DNA of 43,571 bases from Flavobacteriaceae bacterium. Lineage in GTDB: Bacteria; Bacteroidota; Bacteroidia; Flavobacteriales; Flavobacteriaceae. A program made the translations under genes and the position numbers. Location of the stretch: NCBI GenBank assembly GCA_022565635.1, contig JAIUMH010000009.1, positions 1 through 43,571 of the forward strand. The letters are read 5' to 3'. Positions 7,416 to 15,680 of this stretch are shown piece after piece. Position 1 is the first letter of the stretch. Each line of letters opens with the position of its first letter. The notes below the pieces were generated by a model. The model was not told the DNA's origin. It searched no databases and saw only the letters and a program-made list of their open reading frames with translations.

Positions 7416-9377
7416 CTAGTTGATTATAATTCTCTGAACTTGAGAAGAGTTTTCTGTATCTATCTTAATTATATAAGTTCCTGAACTTAAATTAGCTTGT
7501 ATTTCTTGATTTGGAAATATAGTTTCTAAATGTACTTTTTTACCCTGCATATTAAAAATTTGAATATTTGCATTCTGGTCAAGACCTTCAATATAAAAAC
7601 TACCTTGTGATGGATTAGGGTAGATGCTAAAGCTTAACTGATTAAAATCCTCAGCAGACATTGGATTATTCCAAATTTCATCTTGCTTATCGCCAAAAAT
7701 ATAATCCACTAAATCTGGTAAATCAATAAATGGGTTTCTATTTCTTTGCCAGTTCCAAGCCAAATTATTTCTGTTCATTTCAAAATCATCAGGTGGGTCT
7801 TGGTCGTGCCAATCTAACATGGTGTTTAAATCACCAAGTTCTCCATTTTGAGTTTCAGTAGGAAATCCTTCTACAACTTCTAAACCATTATATCGAACAG
7901 CCATATAGAAAATTGAACGAGATACGTCTCCGTAAAAACTTCCTTGGTTTCCTGTTGGACCAGTATACTGACCAAAATGTTGATTCCCTCTTACGTTATT
8001 TTCTGTAGCATCAGCCACTCTTAACGAATGGATATCAGACATTCCATGTCTTAAAGAATCTGCATTGGTAGTTTGCCAAACATTTATGCCAGTTGGAAAA
8101 TCATCAAAATCATCGTATGCAAAAAAACCTCCTCTTGAACGTGGAAAAACATGTTCTCTATTCCATCTCCCAATGCCGCTAGAAGTAACTTGTCTTAAAA
8201 ATTTTTGTTCTGGGCTTTCCAAATATACACGCCATACTTGGTTAGAGTTTTTAGGATTTTGATCTAATTCATTAAGCATTTCCCAAACATCTTCATATGG
8301 GTGAATTCTAGCAACACCTTCTTCAGCAATAATATCTTGCAAAGCTTGTTTAAGTTCTTCCCCAGATTTTCCATCTAAACTACTGTAATAACCAGAAGGT
8401 ATAGCAGGTTGAACAATTCCGTAAGTAGGTTCTAAAGGAGTTCCAAAAGGAGAAACAAAGAAATCTGCGTCCAACACCCATACTTCAATATTATTATTGT
8501 TTTTCATATAGATAGTTTGATCTAGAGGCAACATTGTAATAATCATTAACTCATCATCTTCAGGTTGATTATCCAGAAGAATCTCAATCGTAGTTGAGCC
8601 TGTGGTTTCTCCTTGAAGGATAGTTGCTGTTGTTTCACCAGTAAAATCATTTTGATTGAAGTCACCATTTTCTAATGTAAATTCAATAACTAAGTCCTCA
8701 TCAACAGGAAAATCAGTTTCAAATTCAATCTCGATAACATCGCCTTCTTCAATAATTTCTTCATCAAATTTAATCGCCACTCCATTAAGTATAACACCAG
8801 TACCGTCGTTTAATGCTCTTGGAGTAGGTTCATCAACAAACCAATCACCTTCATTGTCGCGTTGCATGGATTCAAAGTCTTTATTTCCATTTACATCCTC
8901 ATCAATATGTTCGGTTTCCCCCATTAAATCAAGTAAAGTCTGACTAGGAGGATTGCCTACGCTATACACCAATGCATCAATAAGATTGCTTGTTGTCGCT
9001 AAAGTTCCTTCAGGAAAATCTGATGAAGAACCCGAATATACACCTAATGCGGCATTTCCATTCAAAATAGTATTGATGGGCATATAGGCATTAGGAACGG
9101 GTGTAAGTTCAGGACCTCCAATAGTAAAAAGCCCGTTGACATCAGTTTGGTAGCCATCTAAATCAAAGGTCCACCAAACTTGATTTGAACCAAAATTAGA
9201 TCCATTAAAATGTACTAAGACATAACCATCTAAAGAAGTAAATGGGTTTTCGGTTTTTAATTCAACAAATTCCTTAGTATCAACACCAGGGGTATCTGCA
9301 TCAACTTCATTAATAATAATTTGGGCATGTATTGTAAAAGTAAACAACAACGCCACACTAAGTAATACTAATCTCAT
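7416..9377 (-). CDS. Secreted endonuclease I family nuclease with lamin-tail-like, Calx-beta and T9SS type A domains
   Basis: A 653-residue protein with a signal peptide (1-19). Domains in order are a lamin-tail-like region beginning IIINEVDADTPG (about 20-150), a Calx-beta-like domain with EEGDVIEIEF and TGSTTIEILLDNQPEDDE (about 203-305), and an endonuclease I domain (about 330-560). The nuclease part has the catalytic His in WNREHVFPRS (H409), DIHSLRVADATENNVRGN and NRNPFIDLPDLVDYIF. A T9SS type A sorting domain (about 583-653) starts FSIYPNPSQGSFYIEG and ends in QRIIIN. I infer a nuclease released to or displayed at the surface through T9SS, probably degrading environmental DNA or RNA for nutrient or phosphate recovery or biofilm turnover. 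It is transcribed alone; a TACATTTG -7 element sits at 9397-9404. Confidence 0.9.
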   Translation of the reverse strand: MRLVLLSVALLFTFTIHAQIIINEVDADTPGVDTKEFVELKTENPFTSLDGYVLVHFNGSNFGSNQVWWTFDLDGYQTDVNGLFTIGGPELTPVPNAYMPINTILNGNAALGVYSGSSSDFPEGTLATTSNLIDALVYSVGNPPSQTLLDLMGETEHIDEDVNGNKDFESMQRDNEGDWFVDEPTPRALNDGTGVILNGVAIKFDEEIIEEGDVIEIEFETDFPVDEDLVIEFTLENGDFNQNDFTGETTATILQGETTGSTTIEILLDNQPEDDELMIITMLPLDQTIYMKNNNNIEVWVLDADFFVSPFGTPLEPTYGIVQPAIPSGYYSSLDGKSGEELKQALQDIIAEEGVARIHPYEDVWEMLNELDQNPKNSNQVWRVYLESPEQKFLRQVTSSGIGRWNREHVFPRSRGGFFAYDDFDDFPTGINVWQTTNADSLRHGMSDIHSLRVADATENNVRGNQHFGQYTGPTGNQGSFYGDVSRSIFYMAVRYNGLEVVEGFPTETQNGELGDLNTMLDWHDQDPPDDFEMNRNNLAWNWQRNRNPFIDLPDLVDYIFGDKQDEIWNNPMSAEDFNQLSFSIYPNPSQGSFYIEGLDQNANIQIFNMQGKKVHLETIFPNQEIQANLSSGTYIIKIDTENSSQVQRIIIN

Positions 9378-9396
9378 ATTAGGGTATTTTTTTTTG

Positions 9397-9404
9397 CAAA
9401 TGTA
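9397..9404 (-). promoter_or_regulatory. -7 promoter element for the secreted nuclease gene
   Basis: On the minus strand this reads TACATTTG, matching the Bacteroidota -7 consensus TAnnTTTG, 19 bases before the start codon. No TTG was found at the usual -33 spacing, so only the -7 part is supported. Confidence 0.5.
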
Positions 9405-9480
9405 GTTTTTTTAGGTGCAGTATAATGTTAAGAACTGTTTCAAAATAGGTCTGTAAGGAAATTATAATGATAATTTAACA

Positions 9481-9513
9481 CAAAACGCCCTGATTCAGCT
9501 AGAACCAAGGCGA
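9481..9513 (-). terminator. Intrinsic terminator after ettA
   Basis: On the minus strand, CGCCTTGGTTC and GAATCAGGGCG pair over 11 bp with two G-U wobbles around the loop TAGCT, followed by TTTTGTGTT. It lies 26 bases after the ettA stop. Confidence 0.65.
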
Positions 9514-9538
9514 TTTTAAAGTATTCTTTTGTTGATAA

Positions 9539-11230
9539 TTAACGGGTTAATTTTTTATATTTAATACGCTTAGGCATAATATCTCCACCTAATCTTTTCT
9601 TCTTATTCTCTTCATAATCACTAAAACTACCTTCAAAGAAATATACTTGAGAATCACCTTCAAAAGCTAAAATATGCGTACAAATTCTATCTAAAAACCA
9701 ACGGTCGTGTGAAATAACCACAGCACAGCCTGCAAAGTTATCTAAACCTTCTTCCAAAGCACGTAAAGTGTTTACATCCAAATCGTTGGTAGGCTCATCC
9801 AAAAGCAAGACATTGCCTTCTTCTTTTAAGGTCATGGCTAAATGAAGTCGGTTGCGCTCTCCTCCAGAAAGCGTTTCTACTTTTTTGTTTTGTTCGCTTC
9901 CGCTGAAGTTAAATCGACTTAAGTAGGCTCTAGAATTCACTTTTCTACCACCCATCATAATTAATTCTTGATCGTCACTAAAATTCTGCCAAATCGTTTT
10001 ATCGGGGTTAATATTAGAATGCGCTTGGTCAACATAAGCAATTTTTGCAGTTTCTCCTACTTCAAAACTTCCACCATCCGGTTGCTCTTCACCCATAATC
10101 ATTTTGAAAATGGTGGTTTTACCAGCCCCATTAGGACCAATAATTCCAACAATGCCGGCTTGAGGTAAACTAAAATTCAAATCATCGTATAAGAGTTTAT
10201 CTCCATAAGCTTTGCTTACTCCTTTTGCATCAATCACATTAGTTCCTAATCTTGGACCATTAGGAATATAAATTTCTAGGTTATCGTCAAGTTTCTGTTG
10301 ATCTTGATTCAATAATTTATCATAGTTTTTTAACCTCGCTTTTTGTTTAGTTTGTCTTCCTTTAGGCGACATCTTAGCCCACTCTAGTTCGCGTTCTAAG
10401 TTTTTCTTACGTTTGCTTTCGTGTTTTTGTTCTAGCTCTAATCGTTTTGATTTTTGTTCTAACCAAGAAGAGTAGTTTCCTTTCCAAGGAATACCTTCTC
10501 CCCTATCTAGTTCTAAAATCCAACCCGCCACATTATCTAAGAAATACCTATCGTGAGTTACGGCTATTACTGTTCCTTTATAGGATTGTAAGTGATGCTC
10601 TAACCAATGCACAGACTCGGCATCTAAATGGTTAGTAGGCTCATCCAATAGCAAAACATCAGGTTCTTGAAGAAGCAGTCTACATAAAGCAACACGTCTT
10701 TTTTCTCCTCCAGAAAGCACTTCTATTTTTTGATCGGATGGAGGTGTTCTTAAAGCGTCCATGGCCAACTCTAATTTATTATCAAGCTCCCAAGCATTTG
10801 AAGCGTCTATTTGATCTTGTAGAACGGCTTGCCTGTCCATCAATTTTTGCATTTTGTCTGGGTTTTCATAAACTTCAGGCAAGCCAAAATCGTCATTAAT
10901 TTTATTGTACTCCTCTAAAATAGCAACAGTTTCTGCCACCCCTTCTTTTACTATTTCAAGCACGGTTTTTTGGTCATCTAATTCGGGTTCTTGTTCTAAA
11001 TATCCAACAGTATAATCTTGAGAAAAAACTACATCCCCTCTAAAGTTGGTTTCTTTACCAGCAATAATCTTCATTAAAGTAGATTTTCCTGAACCATTTA
11101 ATCCTAAAATTCCAATTTTAGCTCCGTAAAAAAAGCTTAAATGAATATTGTTTAATACGGGTTTTGATGCGCCTGGGAAAGTTTTAGTCACTCCCGACAT
11201 CGAAAAAATAATCTTCTTATCGTCTGCCAT
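9539..11230 (-). CDS. ettA: Energy-dependent translational throttle protein EttA (ABC-F)
   Basis: An ABC-F ATPase that binds the ribosomal E-site region and gates the first elongation steps according to ATP level. It has two nucleotide-binding domains. The first has Walker A GLNGSGKST, signature LSGGEKRRVAL and Walker B LLLDEPTNHLD; the second has GPNGAGKTT, LSGGERNRLHL and LLLDEPTNDLD. The inter-domain linker is rich in Lys/Arg (about 250-310), as in this family. The open frame extends to 11272, but I choose the ATG at 11230 (MADDKKIIFSMSGV, 563 residues) because it matches family length and its A overlaps the galE stop (TAATG), indicating translational coupling. No membrane part is present, so it is not a transporter. 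A terminator follows at 9481-9513. Confidence 0.92.
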   Translation of the reverse strand: MADDKKIIFSMSGVTKTFPGASKPVLNNIHLSFFYGAKIGILGLNGSGKSTLMKIIAGKETNFRGDVVFSQDYTVGYLEQEPELDDQKTVLEIVKEGVAETVAILEEYNKINDDFGLPEVYENPDKMQKLMDRQAVLQDQIDASNAWELDNKLELAMDALRTPPSDQKIEVLSGGEKRRVALCRLLLQEPDVLLLDEPTNHLDAESVHWLEHHLQSYKGTVIAVTHDRYFLDNVAGWILELDRGEGIPWKGNYSSWLEQKSKRLELEQKHESKRKKNLERELEWAKMSPKGRQTKQKARLKNYDKLLNQDQQKLDDNLEIYIPNGPRLGTNVIDAKGVSKAYGDKLLYDDLNFSLPQAGIVGIIGPNGAGKTTIFKMIMGEEQPDGGSFEVGETAKIAYVDQAHSNINPDKTIWQNFSDDQELIMMGGRKVNSRAYLSRFNFSGSEQNKKVETLSGGERNRLHLAMTLKEEGNVLLLDEPTNDLDVNTLRALEEGLDNFAGCAVVISHDRWFLDRICTHILAFEGDSQVYFFEGSFSDYEENKKKRLGGDIMPKRIKYKKLTR

Positions 11231-12258
11231 TATGAATTGTTTTGATTCTTTAATTTTAATTCCCATTGCCATGCGCTCTTCAACGCATCAGCTAAGGTAT
11301 ATTTTGTTTTCCAGCCTAAATCTTGGTTGGCTTTGGTGGTTTCTGCGTAAGCGGCTACAACATCTCCCTCTCTTCGGTCGGCAAACTCCCATGCCAATTC
11401 TTGTCCAGTTACTTTTTCAAAACATTGAATCACTTCCAACACAGAATTTCCTTGACCAGTTCCTAAGTTAAATACTTCAAACGCGGTTTTGTTTTTTGAA
11501 TTAATCAAGCGTTCTAAGGCTACAACATGTGCTTCAGCTAAATCAACCACGTGAATATAATCTCGAATACAAGTTCCATCTTCAGTAGGATAATCATTTC
11601 CAAAAACTGAAAGCTTTTCTCTTTTACCAATAGCTGTTTGAGTAATAAATGGAATTAAATTTTGAGGAACACCAATGGGTAATTCGCCTATTTCAGTGGT
11701 AGGATGAGCGCCAATAGGATTAAAATACCGCAAAGCGATGGCTTTCATTCCAGGTGAAATTTGGGTAGTATCTCTAATGATTTCTTCACCAATTTGTTTG
11801 GTATTTCCGTAAGGCGATTCGGCTGGTTGAACAGGAGCATCTTCACTAACTGGAAGTTTTTCAGCTTGCCCATAAACTGTACAAGAAGAGCTAAATATAA
11901 AATTTTGATGTTCTAATTGTTTCAATTCTTGCATTAAGTACACCAATGAATTGATGTTGTTTTCATAATAAAGTAAGGGATTTTCAACACTTTCACCTAC
12001 TGCTTTTGAAGCGGCGAAATGAATTATACCATTTATGTCATTATGTTTTTCAAAATATTCTCGAAGAACAATTTTATCGCGAATATCTAATTTAGTAAAA
12101 TGAGGGGTGACAGAAGTAATCCTTGTAATTCCCTCCAGTACACTCAACGAAGAATTGGAAAGGTTATCGATAATCAATACTTCATAGCCTTTTTCTATTA
12201 AAGCAACTACGGTATGAGAACCAATAAAACCAAGACCTCCTGTAACTAAGATTTTCAT
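11230..12258 (-). CDS. galE: UDP-glucose 4-epimerase
   Basis: A 342-residue extended SDR that interconverts UDP-glucose and UDP-galactose, supplying precursors for surface polysaccharide and galactose use. The NAD-binding motif GGLGFIG is at residues 7-13, the catalytic Ser lies in SSSCTVYG (about 123-130), and the YxxxK pair is Y150/K154 in SPYGNTK. Later family blocks are visible as RYFNPIGAHP, GTCIRDYIHVVDLA and FNLGTGQG. Length is standard. The stop overlaps the ettA start by one base, so galE leads a two-gene transcript with ettA. This pairing has no obvious functional logic. No convincing promoter match was seen in the 192-base upstream gap. Confidence 0.95.
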   Translation of the reverse strand: MKILVTGGLGFIGSHTVVALIEKGYEVLIIDNLSNSSLSVLEGITRITSVTPHFTKLDIRDKIVLREYFEKHNDINGIIHFAASKAVGESVENPLLYYENNINSLVYLMQELKQLEHQNFIFSSSCTVYGQAEKLPVSEDAPVQPAESPYGNTKQIGEEIIRDTTQISPGMKAIALRYFNPIGAHPTTEIGELPIGVPQNLIPFITQTAIGKREKLSVFGNDYPTEDGTCIRDYIHVVDLAEAHVVALERLINSKNKTAFEVFNLGTGQGNSVLEVIQCFEKVTGQELAWEFADRREGDVVAAYAETTKANQDLGWKTKYTLADALKSAWQWELKLKNQNNS

Positions 12259-12423
12259 TTAAATAAATTTATTAATTTGATTTTTTAATTGAACGAAGGC
12301 ACCTAAATTGGTTATTCATTCATTTCATTTTTAAAAAATGTAAATTTAAGAAACTTCAAGCTTATGTGGGTATTATTTCCTTAAAAAGCATTAAAAATAA
12401 ACAAAGACTCCAGTTTTTGAAGT

Positions 12424-12431
12424 TATCTTTG
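12424..12431 (+). promoter_or_regulatory. -7 promoter element for the DUF3817-like gene
   Basis: TATCTTTG fits TAnnTTTG exactly and ends 19 bases before the ATG at 12451. No -33 TTG at the expected spacing. Confidence 0.5.
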
Positions 12432-12450
12432 CCACTTTAAATTTAAGTCA

Positions 12451-12738
12451 ATGGACAATAGTATAAGGATTTTTAAAGTAGTCAGTTTTTTAGAAGCAAT
12501 CTCGTTTTTGGTATTGTTATTTATAGCCATGCCGTTGAAATACATCTGGGATATGCCAGAATACGTGAGGGTGGTTGGTATGGCCCATGGAATTTTATTT
12601 GTTTTATACCTTTTTGGTGCCTATTGGATGTATGAAAAACTCAACTGGTCTTTCAAAACTCTGGGAATTGTAGCCATTTGTTCTGTACTTCCTTTTGGTC
12701 CGTTTTATGCGGATAAAAAATACTTACCGGCTAGTTGA
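12451..12738 (+). CDS. DUF3817-like small integral membrane protein
   Basis: A 95-residue protein with three hydrophobic helices (about 8-29, 40-60 and 70-84) and the features of the DUF3817 family: an early FLEAISFLVLLF helix, P-LKY-W near residues 28-34, a VGMAHGILFVLYL helix, and a final VLPFGPFYADKKYL. The function of the family is unknown; members are small inner-membrane proteins. It is a single gene flanked by divergent galE upstream and a convergent unknown gene downstream. The family call rests on pattern recall, not a search. Confidence 0.75.
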   Translation: MDNSIRIFKVVSFLEAISFLVLLFIAMPLKYIWDMPEYVRVVGMAHGILFVLYLFGAYWMYEKLNWSFKTLGIVAICSVLPFGPFYADKKYLPAS

Positions 12739-12916
12739 TTATTTTGAAAACTGTTTTTTTGAATTGGTGTTTTTGTGATGATTTTGAGGTAGATATAAGC
12801 CAGTTTCTCTAGCAAAAATTGAATTAAAATTTACTCTTACTAGTAATTAGGAATCACCCTGACTGCCTTTGTTACTTGCAAAGCATTATTTTATGGGGTT
12901 TTGTGTAACGTATTTA

Positions 12917-13912
12917 TCAATCAACATATCCAAGTTCTTGCCATTCTTTATACTTGTTTATTATTTCCAGTATTGAAGCTTCACTTAATAAGTCTGTTGT
13001 ACATTCTTCATATATTTTGAATGAACCAGTACCATCTTTACAAACACGAACTTCTTGATTACTTTCTTTTAATTGACAAATGTATTCCCAATCTTTTGAA
13101 CTAAGCGTTTCTTGGTTAAGTTTTGCAAGTCGTTTTTCTATATACTTCATTTCCTTAGGGTTGTTTAAAAGTTTATAACTTGAATAATTATTTGATTTTA
13201 AACTATCTAATTCGTGAAATAATTTTAAATAATTTGGAATGATTTGATTTATGACCTTTTGTTCACTTCTAAAATCATGATAAATCATGGCATCAATGGT
13301 ATACATGCTAATTTCTAGATTAGGATGCTTCATTAATGGTTTAAGTAAGTCTACTCTACTATTATTCAACAATTTAATCACAGCTTTTCTTCTATCAGTA
13401 AAATCAGGAACAGTTGAATACTCACAAATCCAACCATACTCATCTCGAGTTTCTACACCTAACAATTTATAATAAGCTACTAAAATATCTTTTGGTTCAG
13501 AAACGGTCAATTTTAAGGAATCCGGTAGGTTTGTCAAATATGAATGAGCATATTCTAACCAGACATTTTTATCAAAATAGTTTGTATTCATTTCCTTTGA
13601 CGTGTTTGTTATTTGGCCTTTATATTCCAAAATTTTACCCTTAAAACTTATTATTTTAAAATTAGCTTGACGACCTCTTTGAAAGTACTCATATTCAAAC
13701 AATAAGCTATCTTTTCTTTCGTAGGCAAAATGACCTTCGTTTAAGTTGCTAAATGATTTCAAGTTTTTCCAATCTAATGATCTTAGCAAATCAGAAGTAA
13801 GCATAGGTGTGCTTTCATTTTTCTCTGAAGGGAATTTACCGAGACTGATAGTTTGAGAGTTCAAGGTTAAATTAAACGATAATGCCAAAATAATAAAAGT
13901 GATTTTTTTCAT
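12917..13912 (-). CDS. Exported protein of unknown function
   Basis: I do not recognise a family. The frame is open to 13972, but the ATG at 13912 gives a clear signal peptide (MKKITFIILALSFNLTLNSQ), so a mature periplasmic or surface protein of about 310 residues is expected. The N-terminal part is rich in charged and aromatic residues. The middle (about 185-235; RRKAVIKLLNNSRVDLLKPL, NLEISMYTIDAMI) looks helical and could be HEAT-like. Four cysteines are spread through the last 185 residues, three of them in the last 55. There is no lipobox, no T9SS sorting domain and no barrel-type end. It is transcribed alone, 135 bases upstream of another unknown exported protein gene. Confidence 0.65.
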   Translation of the reverse strand: MKKITFIILALSFNLTLNSQTISLGKFPSEKNESTPMLTSDLLRSLDWKNLKSFSNLNEGHFAYERKDSLLFEYEYFQRGRQANFKIISFKGKILEYKGQITNTSKEMNTNYFDKNVWLEYAHSYLTNLPDSLKLTVSEPKDILVAYYKLLGVETRDEYGWICEYSTVPDFTDRRKAVIKLLNNSRVDLLKPLMKHPNLEISMYTIDAMIYHDFRSEQKVINQIIPNYLKLFHELDSLKSNNYSSYKLLNNPKEMKYIEKRLAKLNQETLSSKDWEYICQLKESNQEVRVCKDGTGSFKIYEECTTDLLSEASILEIINKYKEWQELGYVD

Positions 13913-14047
13913 AGATGCGTACTGTTTTATTTTCAAAGTAAAGAAGCGTATTGTTTTTGACTTAACAATCAATTTTGTAAAATATAAAATCTCATCTTCC
14001 TTACATGGCTAAGCCATTTTGAAGATGGTTTTTGTGATGAAACAGTT

Positions 14048-14470
14048 TTAGTTTTTTATATACTTGTGAATTTCTTTTACTAGAGAATTATAAAATTCAT
14101 CTCTGAAAAGCAATTGTTGAGATAATGATAAAAGGTAAATATTTTTTTTAAATTCAAATTGATCCATAACATCTGGACTTTTTTGAAATAAGATAGTTTT
14201 CAAAAACTTACGTTTTTCTAGTGAGGCTAAACTAAATTCCGCTTCCATTTCATAAACTCTAAAAACGACTTTAAATTGTGGTTCTATAGGATTATTATTT
14301 GTAAAAACTAACTCACCTATATAAGGATGGCTCTCGTTAGTGTTATCGTTTTGGATGTAGTTAATTTTCCATTTTGAATTAAGTTCAAACTTTTCCCAAT
14401 CATCCTCTATACTTTGAGAAAATATATTTGTGAAAAAGAAAAATAAAAATATGAATAGTATAATTTTCAT
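14048..14470 (-). CDS. Small exported protein of unknown function
   Basis: A 140-residue protein with a strongly hydrophobic signal peptide (MKIILFIFLFFFFTNIFSQ, cleavage near residue 19). The mature part is about 120 residues with many Lys/Glu and aromatic residues (WEKFELNSKWKINYIQ near its start) and no cysteines, so it is probably a small soluble periplasmic protein. It has no recognisable family motif. A candidate promoter lies at 14588-14619, implying a leader of about 110 bases. It sits between another unknown exported protein gene and the HigBA pair, in a stretch that looks accessory. Confidence 0.6.
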   Translation of the reverse strand: MKIILFIFLFFFFTNIFSQSIEDDWEKFELNSKWKINYIQNDNTNESHPYIGELVFTNNNPIEPQFKVVFRVYEMEAEFSLASLEKRKFLKTILFQKSPDVMDQFEFKKNIYLLSLSQQLLFRDEFYNSLVKEIHKYIKN

Positions 14471-14587
14471 GTCTTGATTTTGGATGATAATAAAAGTTAA
14501 AAGATGATTAGTTTGCTTTATTTGTAAAATGGTGTTCTACGATTCTCATAAAACTTTATCAAAAACTTAATCCCTCATCGCCATATA

Positions 14588-14619
14588 CAAAAATAGTAAA
14601 TTTTAAAAACGACTAGCAA
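14588..14619 (-). promoter_or_regulatory. Candidate promoter for the small exported protein gene
   Basis: Minus strand TTG (14619-14617), 21-base spacer, then TATTTTTG (14595-14588). The -7 part matches TAnnTTTG exactly; the spacer is two bases longer than the N19 seen at four other genes here. It would leave a leader of about 110 bases. Confidence 0.4.
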
Positions 14620-14801
14620 AAATAACATCTGAAATATAGTTGTTAAATCCAATTTCAACTAACAACTGTTGAAATATAACCAATAGTTAACAGCATAATT
14701 TAGGTTTTTCTAAGTCGGGGTTAACCGTCAAAATAACTTCTATTCTAAAATTAAAGAAAACGTGACGCTTAAAATGTGCTTCTGTTAGCATATGGTATTC
14801 G

Positions 14802-14826
14802 ACCTGCCTGCCAGCAAAAGGTAGGT
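14802..14826. repeat. GC-rich hairpin downstream of higA
   Basis: ACCTGCCT and AGGTAGGT pair over 8 bp (one G-U on the plus strand) around a 9-base loop, then TTTTTG. Similar ACCTGCC palindromes recur between genes in flavobacterial genomes, from memory. No plus-strand gene ends just upstream, so a terminator role is doubtful. Confidence 0.4.
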
Positions 14827-14860
14827 TTTTGTTATGCGTTATTGGCATCTGGCTTTTTCG

Positions 14861-15217
14861 TTAATATTCTTGAACCAAAACTTCTGTCGGTATTTGTAAT
14901 TTGACATTTAACTTTCTTATCATATTTAAATTCAACTTTCGTTTTCGATTTAGTATTTCACTCACTCGACTGGTAAAACCAAAGACATCAACCAAGTCTT
15001 TTTGATTCATTCCCATTTGTTCCATTCGGAATTTAATGGCTTCAATTGGGTCAGGCATTCCAATTGGATAATGTTCATCTTCATATTTTTCAATTAAAAT
15101 CGATAACACTTCTGCTTCATCTCCTTCTGGGGTGTCAATTTCTGCGTGAAATATTGCATTTAACCTTTCCAATGCTTGGTTATAATCCTGTTCTGTCTTA
15201 ATTGCTTTTATTTCCAT
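14861..15217 (-). CDS. higA: HigA-type antitoxin with XRE helix-turn-helix
   Basis: A 118-residue protein of the HigA (COG5499-like) family. The acidic N-terminal half (about 1-60; YNQALERLNAIFHAEIDTPEGDEAEVLSILIEKYE) is the toxin-binding region. The C-terminal half carries an XRE-type helix-turn-helix (about 62-110; FRMEQMGMNQKDLVDVFG, SRVSEILNRKRKLN). It should neutralise HigB and repress its own operon. The start lies 1 base after the higB stop, so toxin comes first in the operon, the normal HigBA order. The likely operator is the palindrome at 15540-15556. Confidence 0.9.
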   Translation of the reverse strand: MEIKAIKTEQDYNQALERLNAIFHAEIDTPEGDEAEVLSILIEKYEDEHYPIGMPDPIEAIKFRMEQMGMNQKDLVDVFGFTSRVSEILNRKRKLNLNMIRKLNVKLQIPTEVLVQEY

Positions 15218-15218
15218 A

Positions 15219-15512
15219 TCACACGTTGTTTGCGTCTACTTTGTCATAATCATTGTGGGTTCCAATAAATCTTATGAATACCCATTTTCGAGGGAAGTTG
15301 ATTTCGACAAATAGTCTATATTTATTTCCACAAATGTTAAATACAACTCTACTATTTTTTAATATACTTGCCGATGCGTATTGCGCTTTGATTTCGTTAG
15401 GGCTATTCCAATCTGCTTTTGTAGCTTCTCGATACCAAACTAATAATTGCTGTTCGCTATCTGGATTAATTTCCCAAAACTCTCGTAAATTTCGTTTCGC
15501 AATTACTCTCAA
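15219..15512 (-). CDS. higB: HigB-type mRNA interferase toxin, TTG start
   Basis: A RelE-superfamily toxin of the HigB family that cleaves ribosome-bound mRNA. Family blocks are RVIAKRNLREFWE at the start, LLVWYREATKADWNSPNEIK, SILKNSRVVFNICGNKYRL and VFIRFIGTHNDYDKVD at the end. No ATG exists in the frame near the start. TTG codons lie at 15536 and 15512; family members begin (M)RVIAK, so I choose 15512 (97 residues), although 15536 is possible. A TTG start would keep toxin translation low. The gene overlaps no neighbour and is coupled to higA 1 base downstream. Confidence 0.88.
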   Translation of the reverse strand: MRVIAKRNLREFWEINPDSEQQLLVWYREATKADWNSPNEIKAQYASASILKNSRVVFNICGNKYRLFVEINFPRKWVFIRFIGTHNDYDKVDANNV

Positions 15513-15539
15513 ATTTTTTTTTGCAAAATATAACAAATA

Positions 15540-15556
15540 ATTACCAAATTGGTAAT
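15540..15556. promoter_or_regulatory. Palindromic operator upstream of higB
   Basis: ATTACCAA-A-TTGGTAAT is a perfect 17-base palindrome with 8-bp arms. It lies 28 bases upstream of the higB TTG at 15512, between a near -7 element on the minus strand (TATATTTTG, 15532-15524) and the region where a -33 box would sit. The placement fits autorepression by HigA. Binding is inferred, not shown. Confidence 0.65.
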
Positions 15557-15680
15557 ATTATCGATTTTTTTTCTACATTTACTACAACTAATATATCCAA
15601 ACAAATATCCATTATTACCTAAATCCAAGAAAATCAAAATAAAATTTTCAAAAAAAAATAAGAAGTAATGAATTGAAAAA

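Larger units (their letters stand above)
14471..14860. other. 390-base gap with candidate promoter, inverted repeats and no gene
   Basis: No open frame of note. Contents are a candidate minus-strand promoter at 14588-14619 and a short inverted repeat TTCAAC-N8-GTTGAA around 14655-14674. A GC-richer hairpin lies at 14802-14826 in otherwise AT-rich DNA. The gap separates higA (minus, stop at 14861) from the small exported protein gene. No clear terminator for higA was found on the minus strand. Confidence 0.5.

Noticed and set aside
9539-11272. Longer ettA start at 11272
   Set aside because: It adds 14 residues inside galE with no family support; the ATG at 11230 gives the normal N-terminus.
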